DNA of 13,984 bases from UASB124 sp041662445 (lineage in GTDB: Bacteria > Babelota > Babeliae > Babelales > RVW-14): NCBI GenBank assembly GCA_041662445.1, contig JBAZSL010000023.1:1-13984 (forward strand), read 5' to 3'. The stretch's first letter is position 1, and every line of letters begins with the position of its first letter. A program made the position numbers and the translations under genes. Below, piece after piece: positions 1 to 6,968 of this stretch. The notes beneath the pieces were generated by a model. It made no database searches and was not told where the DNA came from. It saw only the letters and a program-made list of their open reading frames with translations.

Positions 1-685
1 CGTTGATAGGGTGTTGCTCTGCAAGCAGGAGCGGCTGGCCCATTAAAAATTCAAGCCGCTTATATGATGAATAAAGTGAGTCGCGATATTGTCCAATGTC
101 TGCTGTGCTTACGCCGTACTCTTCGACATTTTTGAGCCACGTGCTTTTATCGAGCAAATTAAGTTTGTTTTCGTGTCCTGCTTTATCAAAGGTGGTGCGT
201 GACGATTGTGCCAATGCCGCGATGGTGGTGTATTGCTCTTGCAAAAGCCATGATTGTAAAAAAGACCGTTCTACTTCAAGCCTAATATTGTTGGCCAACG
301 ATTGTTCTTCGAGTGCACTAATTTCAGTATACTTTTTTGCGCGCTTGTAGCGTTGAATGGGGCCGGCAAACGAATAAATTAATTGATTGGCGGTCAGGAG
401 CGTATTATTTGAAGGGTCGCTTTGTGCTGTTTCTTGCCATAACGTGCTATCCAGTGAAACGCTTGGATAATATCCAGCAATTTCAGCGTTGGCGCCTGCT
501 TTGCTTGCCTGCGTTGCATAAGAAAGAGCTTCAAGATCAGGACGATGCTTGAGTGCGCGTGCCACTGCTTGGTCGATGGTGAGTAATTTGGGTTGGTCTT
601 CGGATGGGGGTACAAGGTTTTTAGGTTGCGGTGCGGTAGAGGCGAATGAAAAAAACAAGCACATCGTGATAACGAACTGTTTCAT
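1..685 (-). CDS. TolC-family outer-membrane efflux protein, N-terminal part (runs off left edge)
   Basis: An open frame of 228 codons reads leftwards from ATG at 685-683 to the window edge without a stop, so only the N-terminal half is present. It starts with a signal peptide (MKQFVITMCLFFSFASTA, then PQP), followed by LTIDQAVARALKHRPDLEAL, typical of the first helix of TolC/OEP repeats. Later come GYYPSVSLDSTLW and the segment GPIQRYKRAKKYTEISALEEQ, consistent with a long periplasmic helix. Proteins of this family form trimeric outer-membrane channels for type I secretion or RND/ABC efflux. The ribosome site AAAGGGG lies about 5 bases before the ATG and abuts the stop of the heptosyltransferase gene upstream, 12 bases away, so the two are probably co-transcribed and perhaps translationally coupled. 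No inner-membrane or adaptor partner is visible, so the transported substrate is unknown. The family call rests on motif pattern, not on alignment. Confidence 0.8.
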   Translation of the reverse strand, partial: MKQFVITMCLFFSFASTAPQPKNLVPPSEDQPKLLTIDQAVARALKHRPDLEALSYATQASKAGANAEIAGYYPSVSLDSTLWQETAQSDPSNNTLLTANQLIYSFAGPIQRYKRAKKYTEISALEEQSLANNIRLEVERSFLQSWLLQEQYTTIAALAQSSRTTFDKAGHENKLNLLDKSTWLKNVEEYGVSTADIGQYRDSLYSSYKRLEFLMGQPLLLAEQHPIN

Positions 686-697
686 GAAATCCCCTTT

Positions 698-1771
698 TTA
701 TATACCAAGTATTTTAATTAAAGCATGAAATACTGTAGCAGCCTCGAGTTGCTCCATGCAATCGTATACTACGGAAGCGCCTTTTTGGTGCGCATGGCGC
801 TTGCAGGCGTGGTGTGGGCAATCGACTTGAATGGCATTGTGTTGATTTGACTCAACCAAAAAAGGGCCATGCTTTTGAATTTTTGTTGGCCCAAAAATGC
901 CAAGTGATGGGGTACCCAAAAAATCTGCCAAGTGGAGGATGCCGGTATCCGGTGCAATGACAAGACGAGCTTTTTTTATCACATGTGCAAGAGATAAAAG
1001 ATCCCATGGCGGGAGGAGCCGGATGGAAAGGTTGTGACGTTGTATGATGCTGGAAAGATCTTGTGCCTGGCCACCCATCGATGATCCACCCAAAATGAAG
1101 GTGTGTTTGGATAGTGTGGCATCTTGGGTAATAAGCGTGAAAAGTTTTTGCCATCGTTGTAAGGGCCAGTGCTTGGATGGCCACGTCGTATTGGGGAACA
1201 TGAGTATGGGATGGGTGATAGAATTTTCCTGTAGCCACGTGTCGACGATGTGTTGCTGAGGCATAGGAACATGAAGCGTAAAATCTTTGGCGAGGGTATC
1301 TATGGTTGGGCAGGTTGATGGTGCGTTCTCTGTTACAAGTACATCTGACGCGAGCGCAAGATTCTTTTGAATAATATTACGGTAAAGCGGTGTTGTATGG
1401 TGATGAGTGAACCAGGTGCTGAAGCGATCGCGTGCATGGTGACGATCAAATCCAAATTTTTTGCCATGGAGCCACGCGAGGAGAAACGAGGTTTTGAAAA
1501 GCCCTTGGAAATCAATAATAGCATCCCATGTATGTGTGTGCATTGAACGTATGATGCGCATTGTCGTGAGCCAATTACGTGGTGCTAGGTAGTGATCCGG
1601 AAGTACCCACACATTATCTAAGAATGGTTGGCCAACAAGAAGCGCGGCTGCTTTTTCTTGTACCACCCAACTGATATGGGCATGAGGAATGCTTTGTTTG
1701 ATAAGGAATAGTGCAGGGAGTGTGTGAATGACATCCCCGATAGCGGATACACGAACAATAAGTATTCTCAT
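698..1771 (-). CDS. waaC: LPS heptosyltransferase I-like glycosyltransferase (GT9)
   Basis: The 357-residue protein matches the GT9 ADP-heptose:LPS heptosyltransferase family, which adds L-glycero-D-manno-heptose to the Kdo of the LPS inner core at the cytoplasmic face. The N-terminus MRILIVRVSAIGDVIHTLPA is the family hallmark, and D13 aligns with the proposed catalytic Asp of E. coli WaaC. Further marks are TTWPSKHWP around residue 195-203 (K200, nucleotide-sugar phosphate contact), FILGGS near 225, APDTGILHLAD at 273-283 and IFGPT at 292-296. Length is close to the usual 320-350. The C-terminus holds several Cys and His (CPHHACKRHAH), a variation on the Cys-containing tail seen in some members. 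The first gene of a probable two-gene operon with the tolC-like gene; no strong ribosome site is visible before the ATG. Heptosyltransferase I rather than II is my best reading but is not certain. Its presence implies a heptose-containing LPS. Confidence 0.85.
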   Translation of the reverse strand: MRILIVRVSAIGDVIHTLPALFLIKQSIPHAHISWVVQEKAAALLVGQPFLDNVWVLPDHYLAPRNWLTTMRIIRSMHTHTWDAIIDFQGLFKTSFLLAWLHGKKFGFDRHHARDRFSTWFTHHHTTPLYRNIIQKNLALASDVLVTENAPSTCPTIDTLAKDFTLHVPMPQQHIVDTWLQENSITHPILMFPNTTWPSKHWPLQRWQKLFTLITQDATLSKHTFILGGSSMGGQAQDLSSIIQRHNLSIRLLPPWDLLSLAHVIKKARLVIAPDTGILHLADFLGTPSLGIFGPTKIQKHGPFLVESNQHNAIQVDCPHHACKRHAHQKGASVVYDCMEQLEAATVFHALIKILGI

Positions 1772-1839
1772 GAAAGCTGGCCATGCAAAAAAATCACAAA
1801 ATGACTAAACTCTATGAAATTGTCGATGACTAGGGTTAT

Positions 1840-1868
1840 TTTGTACCACAGTAAAAACGTTTTGTCAC
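1840..1868 (-). promoter_or_regulatory. Possible sigma70-like promoter for waaC-tolC
   Basis: On the minus strand, GTGACA (1868-1863) and TACAAA (1845-1840) are separated by 17 bases, five and four matches to the -35 and -10 consensus. It lies in the 116-base gap between divergent genes and would give a leader of about 65 bases. No convincing plus-strand promoter for the peptidase was found in the same gap. Pattern match only. Confidence 0.3.
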
Positions 1869-1887
1869 AAGAGAGTGGGAAGATTTT

Positions 1888-4665
1888 ATGATGGAGCTTA
1901 TAACGACGAAGATGAAGATACTTATTATAACAACGATAATCGTAGCTGTAGGTGTGGTTGCCTGCGTGGCGCTTGCACGCTTTTTCTCCCGAACGCGATC
2001 GTCAGTACCGCCGCGGTCGCCATTTTCATTGGAGATTCCGCATAAAAATATTCATCACGAAACGCTGAGCAATGGGATGCAGGTACTTATTTTCAGAAAT
2101 ACCTCGCAACCAAAGGTGTTATTACAAATTGCTTATGATGTCGGATCGTATGTTGAAAATTCCGGCGAGTGTGGGCTTGCACATATGCTTGAGCATATGA
2201 TTTTTAAAGGCACGCAAACGCTTTCTGAGTCCGATATTGTCAGCATCGCGCATAAATATGGAGCAACATTTAATGCGTTTACCGCATACGATGTTACCAG
2301 TTACCACTTTGAAGCTAATGCAAATAACTGGAAACCATTTGTACCAATACTTGCTGATTGTATGCAAAACGCACGTTTTGATGCACAGCACCTTGCTTCT
2401 GAGGTCAAAACGGTAATTCAAGAGCTCAAGATGCGCAAAGACAATTACTGGACCTCAATGTATGACAAAGCATGTCAACTCATTTTCCCTTCAAATCATC
2501 CTTATCATACGCCGGTGATTGGTTTTAAAGAGGATCTGTTAAGCCTTGATGCGAATAATCTTAAGCGATTTTATAAAAAATATTATCGGCCTGACCGCGC
2601 AACGTTATTTGTGGTAGGCGATGTTACGGTAGATGATGTTATGCCATTGGTCAGAAAGCATTTTGAGCCGCTGAAGGCAGATGCTGAATCGGTGGTAAAA
2701 ACATTTCCAACGGTAGTTTCTGATCTGGTAACGCAGCACACGCGTTATTTTGAAGATATACAAAAAGAACAGCTGGGTTTTTATTGGCTTATTCCAGGAC
2801 TACGTGCGCCTGATGAGCTATTGTCCTCAGCTCTTGAAACATTGTTAGGCGGGGGCCAAGCGGGTCGTTTGGTGCGGCTCTTGGTTGATGAGCAAAAAAT
2901 TGCGGCATCAGTGATGGTGAAGGCGGCCAAATTTATGGAAGGTGGCCTATTCCTGATATTTATTGAACCGATGCCGGGAAAAGCAGAACTGTGTGAGCAG
3001 GCTATCCGCACCGAATTATCACATCTTATTACCCACGGTGTTGAGGCAACGGATGTGGAACGAGTTGCCAAGCAAAAAGCGGTAGGGTTCGTGCACAAGA
3101 TGCAAAGTTTTGGTGAATTTACGTATAGCTGGATTAAGTCATATTTTACGACCAAAGATCCGATCGATATTTTTAAGCGTGCCATGCGTTATTTTGATCT
3201 TACCAGTGAGCAGATGCAGACGTATGTCAAAACGTATTTGGATCCATTTTTAATGAATCGCATTGAAGTGCTGCCATTACCAGCTGCAGAAAAAGGTCGC
3301 CGCGAAGCCATTAAACGCACGTCTGATGAACTCGATAAAAAAATTCTTGCGCGCTATGAGCGGACCTCTGCAATAGAAGAACCATCTCAGGTGCTTCAGC
3401 TTGCGCCGCCATCGCCGTTAACGTTCACATTTCCTAAGCCAGAACGTGTTATCGATTTGCCTAATGGGTTGCGTGTGGTGCTTGTGCCGGTGCGTCATGT
3501 GCCGCTTGTGGCAATGGATTGTTATTTTAAAGATGCATTTTTTCTTGATGATGCGCGTGATGGATTCGGCGTTCATTTGATGATGGAAATGCTCATTGAG
3601 GGAAGCGAAGGTTGTTCTAAAAAAGACAATGTTAATTTTTTTGAGCAGTGTGGTGCGGCATATGCATTTGACAAAGGAGGCGCTCGCTTAGTCTGTTTGA
3701 GCCCTGATTTTCAACCATTAGCTGAGCGCTTTTTTCATATTATGTGCCAACCAACATTTCCTAACGATGCGCTTGCTAAGCTTAAACATATTTTTATTGA
3801 TGGGTTTCAACGCGCAAAAGATTCTCCACGTGCTATGGCACAACGGTTATTGAAAAACGAGCTTTATAAAGGGCATGCATTTGCGTGGACCTACGATGAA
3901 GCGAGTGATGTGATTAAGGCATGTACGCCATCGATAATTACTGCGTTGCATAAACGATATGTTAATCCGGCAAATATGGTGATGTCGGTGGTAGGTGATT
4001 TTGATGCGCAACACATGGAACGGTTCATAACAGATCTTTTTTCTGCATGGCCATCGGGTACGCGACAAGAATGTACTCCGGTGCCGTATGCAGTACAAAA
4101 AACGGTGAATATTGATTATGAGATGTTGCGTGATCAAGTAGTACTTTTGCTGGGAAAAAGTTCTCCAGTGACTATTTATGATCCGGACCTTATTCCTCTT
4201 AAGATGCTTTCCATATCATGCTTCAGATCATTAGGCTCGCGTATATATAAGCTTCGTGAGCAATCGGGGCTGTTTTATTCTGCGTTTGGAGGATTTGCGG
4301 TCAACACGGCTAAAGATCATGGTTTTGATTTTGTTGGTACCATAGTGAGTCCTGACAAAGTTGCCATCGTTGAGCAACAAATACGAACGTTGCTTGGGAC
4401 GGTTGCAAAAGACGGTATGACTCAACAAGAGCTTGATGATGCGCAACAGATTTATCTTAAGGATTTGATTGATCTTATCGATGACAATAGTACGATCGCG
4501 CACATATTGGCAGCCCTTGATGCGCTTAACCTTGGTTTTGATTACTACGACAAGGTTCTTGCGCGGATACAAAAAATGGAGTTGAGCGAGCTCAATGCTA
4601 TTGCGACAAAATATGCAATGACTGATGGTATGATTCGCGTGCGGGTGGGGCCGAAGTTGGGGTGA
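1888..4665 (+). CDS. M16 family zinc metallopeptidase, two-domain, membrane-anchored or lipoprotein
   Basis: A 925-residue protein built from two M16 (pitrilysin/processing-peptidase) halves. The first half carries the inverted zinc motif HxxEH at residues 99-103 (HMLEH, in GLAHMLEHMIFKGT). E172 and E179 follow in SEVKTVIQELKM, E179 being the likely third zinc ligand. The second half starts around residue 510 (ERVIDLPNGLRVVLVP); the equivalent of its zinc motif reads HLMMEM, so it is probably non-catalytic, as is usual for double-domain M16 enzymes. Residues 9-33 form one hydrophobic segment, giving a periplasm-facing enzyme. V23-V24-A25-C26 fits a lipobox, so lipidation is possible. M1, M2 and M9 are all candidate starts; GTGGGAAG about 5 bases before M1 favours 1888. 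Family members degrade or process peptides; the substrate here is unknown. The last 14 codons have a diverged second copy 1.1 kb downstream. Confidence 0.92.
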   Translation: MMELITTKMKILIITTIIVAVGVVACVALARFFSRTRSSVPPRSPFSLEIPHKNIHHETLSNGMQVLIFRNTSQPKVLLQIAYDVGSYVENSGECGLAHMLEHMIFKGTQTLSESDIVSIAHKYGATFNAFTAYDVTSYHFEANANNWKPFVPILADCMQNARFDAQHLASEVKTVIQELKMRKDNYWTSMYDKACQLIFPSNHPYHTPVIGFKEDLLSLDANNLKRFYKKYYRPDRATLFVVGDVTVDDVMPLVRKHFEPLKADAESVVKTFPTVVSDLVTQHTRYFEDIQKEQLGFYWLIPGLRAPDELLSSALETLLGGGQAGRLVRLLVDEQKIAASVMVKAAKFMEGGLFLIFIEPMPGKAELCEQAIRTELSHLITHGVEATDVERVAKQKAVGFVHKMQSFGEFTYSWIKSYFTTKDPIDIFKRAMRYFDLTSEQMQTYVKTYLDPFLMNRIEVLPLPAAEKGRREAIKRTSDELDKKILARYERTSAIEEPSQVLQLAPPSPLTFTFPKPERVIDLPNGLRVVLVPVRHVPLVAMDCYFKDAFFLDDARDGFGVHLMMEMLIEGSEGCSKKDNVNFFEQCGAAYAFDKGGARLVCLSPDFQPLAERFFHIMCQPTFPNDALAKLKHIFIDGFQRAKDSPRAMAQRLLKNELYKGHAFAWTYDEASDVIKACTPSIITALHKRYVNPANMVMSVVGDFDAQHMERFITDLFSAWPSGTRQECTPVPYAVQKTVNIDYEMLRDQVVLLLGKSSPVTIYDPDLIPLKMLSISCFRSLGSRIYKLREQSGLFYSAFGGFAVNTAKDHGFDFVGTIVSPDKVAIVEQQIRTLLGTVAKDGMTQQELDDAQQIYLKDLIDLIDDNSTIAHILAALDALNLGFDYYDKVLARIQKMELSELNAIATKYAMTDGMIRVRVGPKLG

Positions 4666-4702
4666 TTTCGATAAATTCGCTTGTTGCGTTTATTTCGATA
4701 AA
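4665..4702 (+). repeat. Two 11-bp direct repeats upstream of the antitoxin gene (operator candidate)
   Basis: ATTTCGATAAA occurs at 4665-4675 and again at 4692-4702, 27 bases apart. The second copy is part of a small palindrome, TTTAT-TTCG-ATAAA (4689-4702). They lie between the peptidase stop and the antitoxin start. The antitoxin has a helix-turn-helix-type DNA-binding domain, so an autoregulatory site is plausible, but this is inference from position and symmetry. Confidence 0.4.
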
Positions 4703-4729
4703 GTAATACACTGTTTTTTGTTCTTCAAG

Positions 4730-4751
4730 GCTGAGAGCCAGCGCTTTTTTT
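4730..4751 (+). terminator. Weak intrinsic terminator candidate after the M16 peptidase
   Basis: GCTG-AGAGC-CAGC (4730-4742) can form a four-pair stem and is followed by GC and seven T (4745-4751). The stem is short, and an alternative pairing GGCT-GAG-AGCC overlaps it. It lies only 20 bases before the antitoxin ATG, so it could also be part of the antitoxin leader rather than a working terminator. Confidence 0.3.
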
Positions 4752-4770
4752 AATATCAAAGGATACGGTT

Positions 4771-5238
4771 ATGCCAACTCACTCTATTTCGGACGTAAAG
4801 CCTCTTGCTCCAAGTGAAAACGAAATTAAGCTTGCAAGGAAGTTGAACAGTGTTCTTTCGGGAATGTCCTTTAAAAAATCCAAATCAATAAGTATTACGC
4901 TTAAGGATAATGAATCTCAACGCACTCTTGATGTTCCGTTTTCGGCCTTTAGATCATTGATTTTTGTGCTCGCTCAAATGGCAGAAGGTAATGCCGTGAC
5001 TATCATGCCTGTGCATATTGAGCTTACGACTCAGGACGCAGCTGATTTATTAAATGTATCGCGGCCGTATTTTGTCAAATTGCTTGAAACAAAAAAAATA
5101 CCTTTTCGCAAAGTAGGAACGCGTAGGAAGATACTTTTCCAAGATGTTATGTCATATAAAGTTAAAATTGATGAAGCTCGTCGCAAAGTATTGGACAATT
5201 TGTCGGAGGAATCACAAAAGCTTCATCTTGGGTACTGA
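4771..5238 (+). CDS. Excisionase-type helix-turn-helix antitoxin (partner of a PIN-domain toxin)
   Basis: An intact 155-residue protein. Its C-terminal third (about residues 88-135) is a MerR/excisionase-like DNA-binding domain: LTTQDAADLLNVSRPYFVKL, then a turn, KIPFRKVGTRRKILFQDVMS. This arrangement is typical of antitoxins encoded just upstream of PIN_3-type toxins, which they neutralise while also repressing the operon. The N-terminal part is a helical region of unknown detail with the stretch TLDVPFSAFRSLIFVLAQMA. The start is supported by AAAGGA about 7 bases before the ATG. The toxin frame begins 5 bases after the stop, as in a coupled toxin-antitoxin operon. Because the toxin next to it is broken, this antitoxin is probably an orphan that may still bind DNA or protect against a related toxin elsewhere. 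Confidence 0.85.
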   Translation: MPTHSISDVKPLAPSENEIKLARKLNSVLSGMSFKKSKSISITLKDNESQRTLDVPFSAFRSLIFVLAQMAEGNAVTIMPVHIELTTQDAADLLNVSRPYFVKLLETKKIPFRKVGTRRKILFQDVMSYKVKIDEARRKVLDNLSEESQKLHLGY

Positions 5239-5243
5239 TTGTA

Positions 5244-5713
5244 ATGGCAGCATTAATTGTACTGTACGATGCTTGCATTTTGTATTCAGCGCCGCTCAGA
5301 GATCTGATGATGCGTTTGGCTTTGACCGATTTGTATCGTGCAAAATGGTCAAAAGATATTCATGAGGAATGGATAAGAAGTCTTCTTAAAAATCGTCCAG
5401 ACTTCCCGATCCTGACGATCGTCATGTTGTTGCGGCAGCGGTTCGAGCAAAGGCGCAAATTATCGTGACATTCAATCTTTCCGATTTTCCTGCAAAGCGG
5501 CTTGCTAAATATGGGATCATCGCTCAGCATCCAGACCATTTTTTACTGCAGCTGCTTGAAGGTGATTCCTATACAGTAATGAAGACGGTTCGGGAAACGC
5601 GGCTGAGTTTGAAAAATCCACCCAAAACAGCGTCAGAATATTTAAAAACTCTTTTGCAACAGTCGCTTCCATTGACGGTCAATTACTTGCAGAAATATTT
5701 GGATCTTATTTAG
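5244..5713 (+). pseudogene. PIN-domain ribonuclease toxin, inactivated by internal deletion and frameshift
   Basis: Two abutting reading frames together spell one PIN_3/VapC-like toxin. The first (from ATG 5244) gives LYDACILYSAPLRDLMMRLA and ends its homology at LLKNRPD (residue 53, near 5402). The second frame takes over at once with LPDPDDRHVVAAAVRA (from 5402), then VTFNLSDFPAKRL and a tail containing LKNPPKTASEYLKTL, ending at TAG 5711-5713. From memory of the family, intact members have roughly 30-40 residues between these two blocks, so about 100 bases were lost near 5400-5404 and the frame shifted by the same event. The acidic metal-binding residues (D9, E41/E42, D in PDPDD, D in NLSDF) survive but are split between frames. 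As read, translation stops at 5466-5468 with a 74-residue product, so RNase activity is not expected. A sequencing error could explain a shift but not the missing block. Confidence 0.85.
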
Positions 5714-5721
5714 TGGTTGTA

Positions 5722-5775
5722 CCCGATGGCCTAGTTTGTGTGCGGGTGGGGCCGAAGTTGGCGGGTGAAGCGTGA
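5722..5775 (+). pseudogene. Orphan 3' end of an M16 peptidase gene (second copy)
   Basis: In one frame this stretch reads PDGLVCVRVGPKLAGEA and then TGA (5773-5775). The end of the intact peptidase reads TDGMIRVRVGPKLG. At the nucleotide level 5722-5761 matches 4621-4660 at 32 of 40 positions, with an exact 22-base core (5740-5761 against 4639-4660). Most differences lie left of the core, several at third codon positions, as expected for two diverged coding copies. The frame continues upstream for a few hydrophobic codons (YLVVV) into the toxin's last codons and has no start of its own. It is a displaced gene terminus, not a gene. Confidence 0.75.
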
Positions 5776-5791
5776 TGCAAAAAATGATTTT

Positions 5792-5833
5792 GCACAGTGA
5801 TGCCGTGCAATAAAATCAATGGCATCACTGTGC
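5792..5833. terminator. Perfect 13-bp hairpin between convergent genes (likely bidirectional terminator)
   Basis: Left arm 5792-5804 (GCACAGTGATGCC) and right arm 5821-5833 (GGCATCACTGTGC) are exact reverse complements around a 16-base loop. It ends 14 bases before the stop codon of the minus-strand gene at 5848 and follows the plus-strand toxin-antitoxin region, the expected place for a shared terminator. The minus-strand side is followed by AAAATCATTTTTT, which includes a six-T run; the plus-strand side has only a weak T-rich stretch. A second, smaller hairpin (GCAAAA / TTTTGC, 5777-5793) overlaps its left edge. Confidence 0.6.
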
Positions 5834-5847
5834 GTGAACTGTTCTTA

Positions 5848-6357
5848 TTAGAGGCTAGAAATTTTTTCTGCTATTGCCACACGTCCTTGTTGCAGGGCAA
5901 GTGCGTAAGCACCTACAAGCTCTTGCCTATTGCTTTTAAGATGCTGAGCAATGCTGGCGTTACCAATGAAAATCTCAATGCTATTATCTGAGCCCCATTC
6001 AATGAGTTGGTTTAAGATTACAGTGAGTTTATTGCTGAGACGCGTAATAGTGGCATCAGTGAAAAATAAACTAATGATGTCAAGCCTATCGCAACGCATG
6101 GCCATTATAAAGCCTTCTTCCAGAATATTAACCGGTAGCGCGAGGTTAGGATCTAACATTTCTTTTACGGCCTCAGTATTACCTTGCATAATTGCCGGAA
6201 AGAACTCACCACGAAGTTGGTTGCAGGCATCGCGTTGTTCGTGAGTTTGTGAAGGTTTTTTTAACAGCTCTTCCATTGTAATTCTTCTCATGGCAAGTAC
6301 GCCATTGGTTGTAAATAGACAAGCTGCCAAAGTAAGAAGGTGCATCTGCTTATACAT
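5848..6357 (-). CDS. Small exported helical-repeat protein, ankyrin-like, function unknown
   Basis: A 169-residue protein with an N-terminal export signal (MYKQMHLLTLAACLFTTNGVLA, then MRR), so the mature part is about 147 residues. LAAC at residues 10-13 resembles a lipobox, but the hydrophobic stretch before it is very short, so cleavage after VLA is more likely. The mature part is predicted helical, with ankyrin-like elements such as PAIMQGNTEAVKEMLDPNL and FIMAMRCDRLDIISLFFTDA, spaced roughly like solenoid repeats, but without clean ankyrin consensus. AAGGA about 7 bases before the ATG supports the start. It lies 31 bases downstream of a similar small exported protein and is probably co-transcribed with it. 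Ankyrin-like exported proteins are common in host-associated bacteria and often bind host proteins; no target can be named here. Confidence 0.7.
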   Translation of the reverse strand: MYKQMHLLTLAACLFTTNGVLAMRRITMEELLKKPSQTHEQRDACNQLRGEFFPAIMQGNTEAVKEMLDPNLALPVNILEEGFIMAMRCDRLDIISLFFTDATITRLSNKLTVILNQLIEWGSDNSIEIFIGNASIAQHLKSNRQELVGAYALALQQGRVAIAEKISSL

Positions 6358-6388
6358 AATAATTCCTTAGAATAATGGTTGGTGAAAA

Positions 6389-6871
6389 TTAATCGCTATC
6401 TTGAATGTTTTGTGCAAGCATTCCGGAAAGACAGAAAGCTATGCAAAATTTGTTATTTTTCAAAGCTTGTTTCAGTGCTTCGCGCATGTCGTTATGTGAT
6501 ATGTTGTCGCAAATTGATGGCTGCGCAAAAAAGTACCGTAACACGTTGATAATGTCTTGTTCCGAAATATTGTTATTTTCGATGAGCGTATGAAAAGCTC
6601 TGGTAATGGTTTTTGAGGATATTTGGTCAATCGCGTGATTCATCAGTGTTGTAAGCGCTAAAGTATTTCCGGCTTGCGTTGCATAATAAAATGTTTGATT
6701 AAGTGCTTGTGTGGAGAATTCATAGTTATCTTCAAAATACTGCGCAATAGGTTCTTTATTAAGTGCCGCACACATGAGCTTGCTTTCGTCGCGGCTCATT
6801 GCGGTGAGTGAAATAGGTGCGATGACTGAGAGTAATATGGCAATAGCAGATAGCAGATGTTGAGCACGCAT
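6389..6871 (-). CDS. Small exported helical-repeat protein, function unknown
   Basis: A 160-residue protein with a clear signal peptide (MRAQHLLSAIAILLSVIAPI followed by SLTA, cut before MSRDE). The mature part is mostly helical, with blocks such as QTFYYATQAGNTLALTTLMN and MREALKQALKNNKFCIAFCL that have the size and Ala/Leu/Asn-Gly pattern of degenerate ankyrin or similar solenoid repeats. It matches the next gene in size, export signal and general fold pattern but not closely in sequence, so an old tandem duplication is possible rather than shown. AAAGGA about 7 bases upstream supports the start, and a good sigma70-like promoter lies about 50 bases before it. No catalytic motif is visible. 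Confidence 0.7.
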   Translation of the reverse strand: MRAQHLLSAIAILLSVIAPISLTAMSRDESKLMCAALNKEPIAQYFEDNYEFSTQALNQTFYYATQAGNTLALTTLMNHAIDQISSKTITRAFHTLIENNNISEQDIINVLRYFFAQPSICDNISHNDMREALKQALKNNKFCIAFCLSGMLAQNIQDSD

Positions 6872-6921
6872 AACAAAATCCTTTTTGATTGAGATGATGG
6901 TTAAAAACGGCAGGGTGTGGA

Positions 6922-6950
6922 TTTATATCATGAATTTTGCTGTTGTGCAA
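6922..6950 (-). promoter_or_regulatory. Sigma70-like promoter for the two small exported proteins
   Basis: On the minus strand, TTGCAC (6950-6945) and TATAAA (6927-6922) are separated by exactly 17 bases. They are located in the 97-base gap after cdsA, with the ATG of the 160-residue protein 51 bases beyond the -10 box. Position and spacing are what a separate promoter for this gene pair would require. Confidence 0.55.
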
Positions 6951-6968
6951 AACATTTTGATGAACGAG

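Noticed and set aside
96..552. Two plus-strand open frames (96-350 and 337-552)
   Set aside because: They lie opposite the tolC-like frame, which is open across the whole region, has a signal peptide and ribosome site, and shows family motifs. These two show none.
5400..5468. Programmed frameshift in the PIN toxin
   Set aside because: No slippery run is visible at the junction, and a conserved block of the protein appears to be missing, which frameshifting would not restore.
5797..5991. A plus-strand 64-codon frame
   Set aside because: It begins inside the 13-bp hairpin and overlaps the exported-protein gene on the other strand. It has no ribosome site or recognisable sequence.
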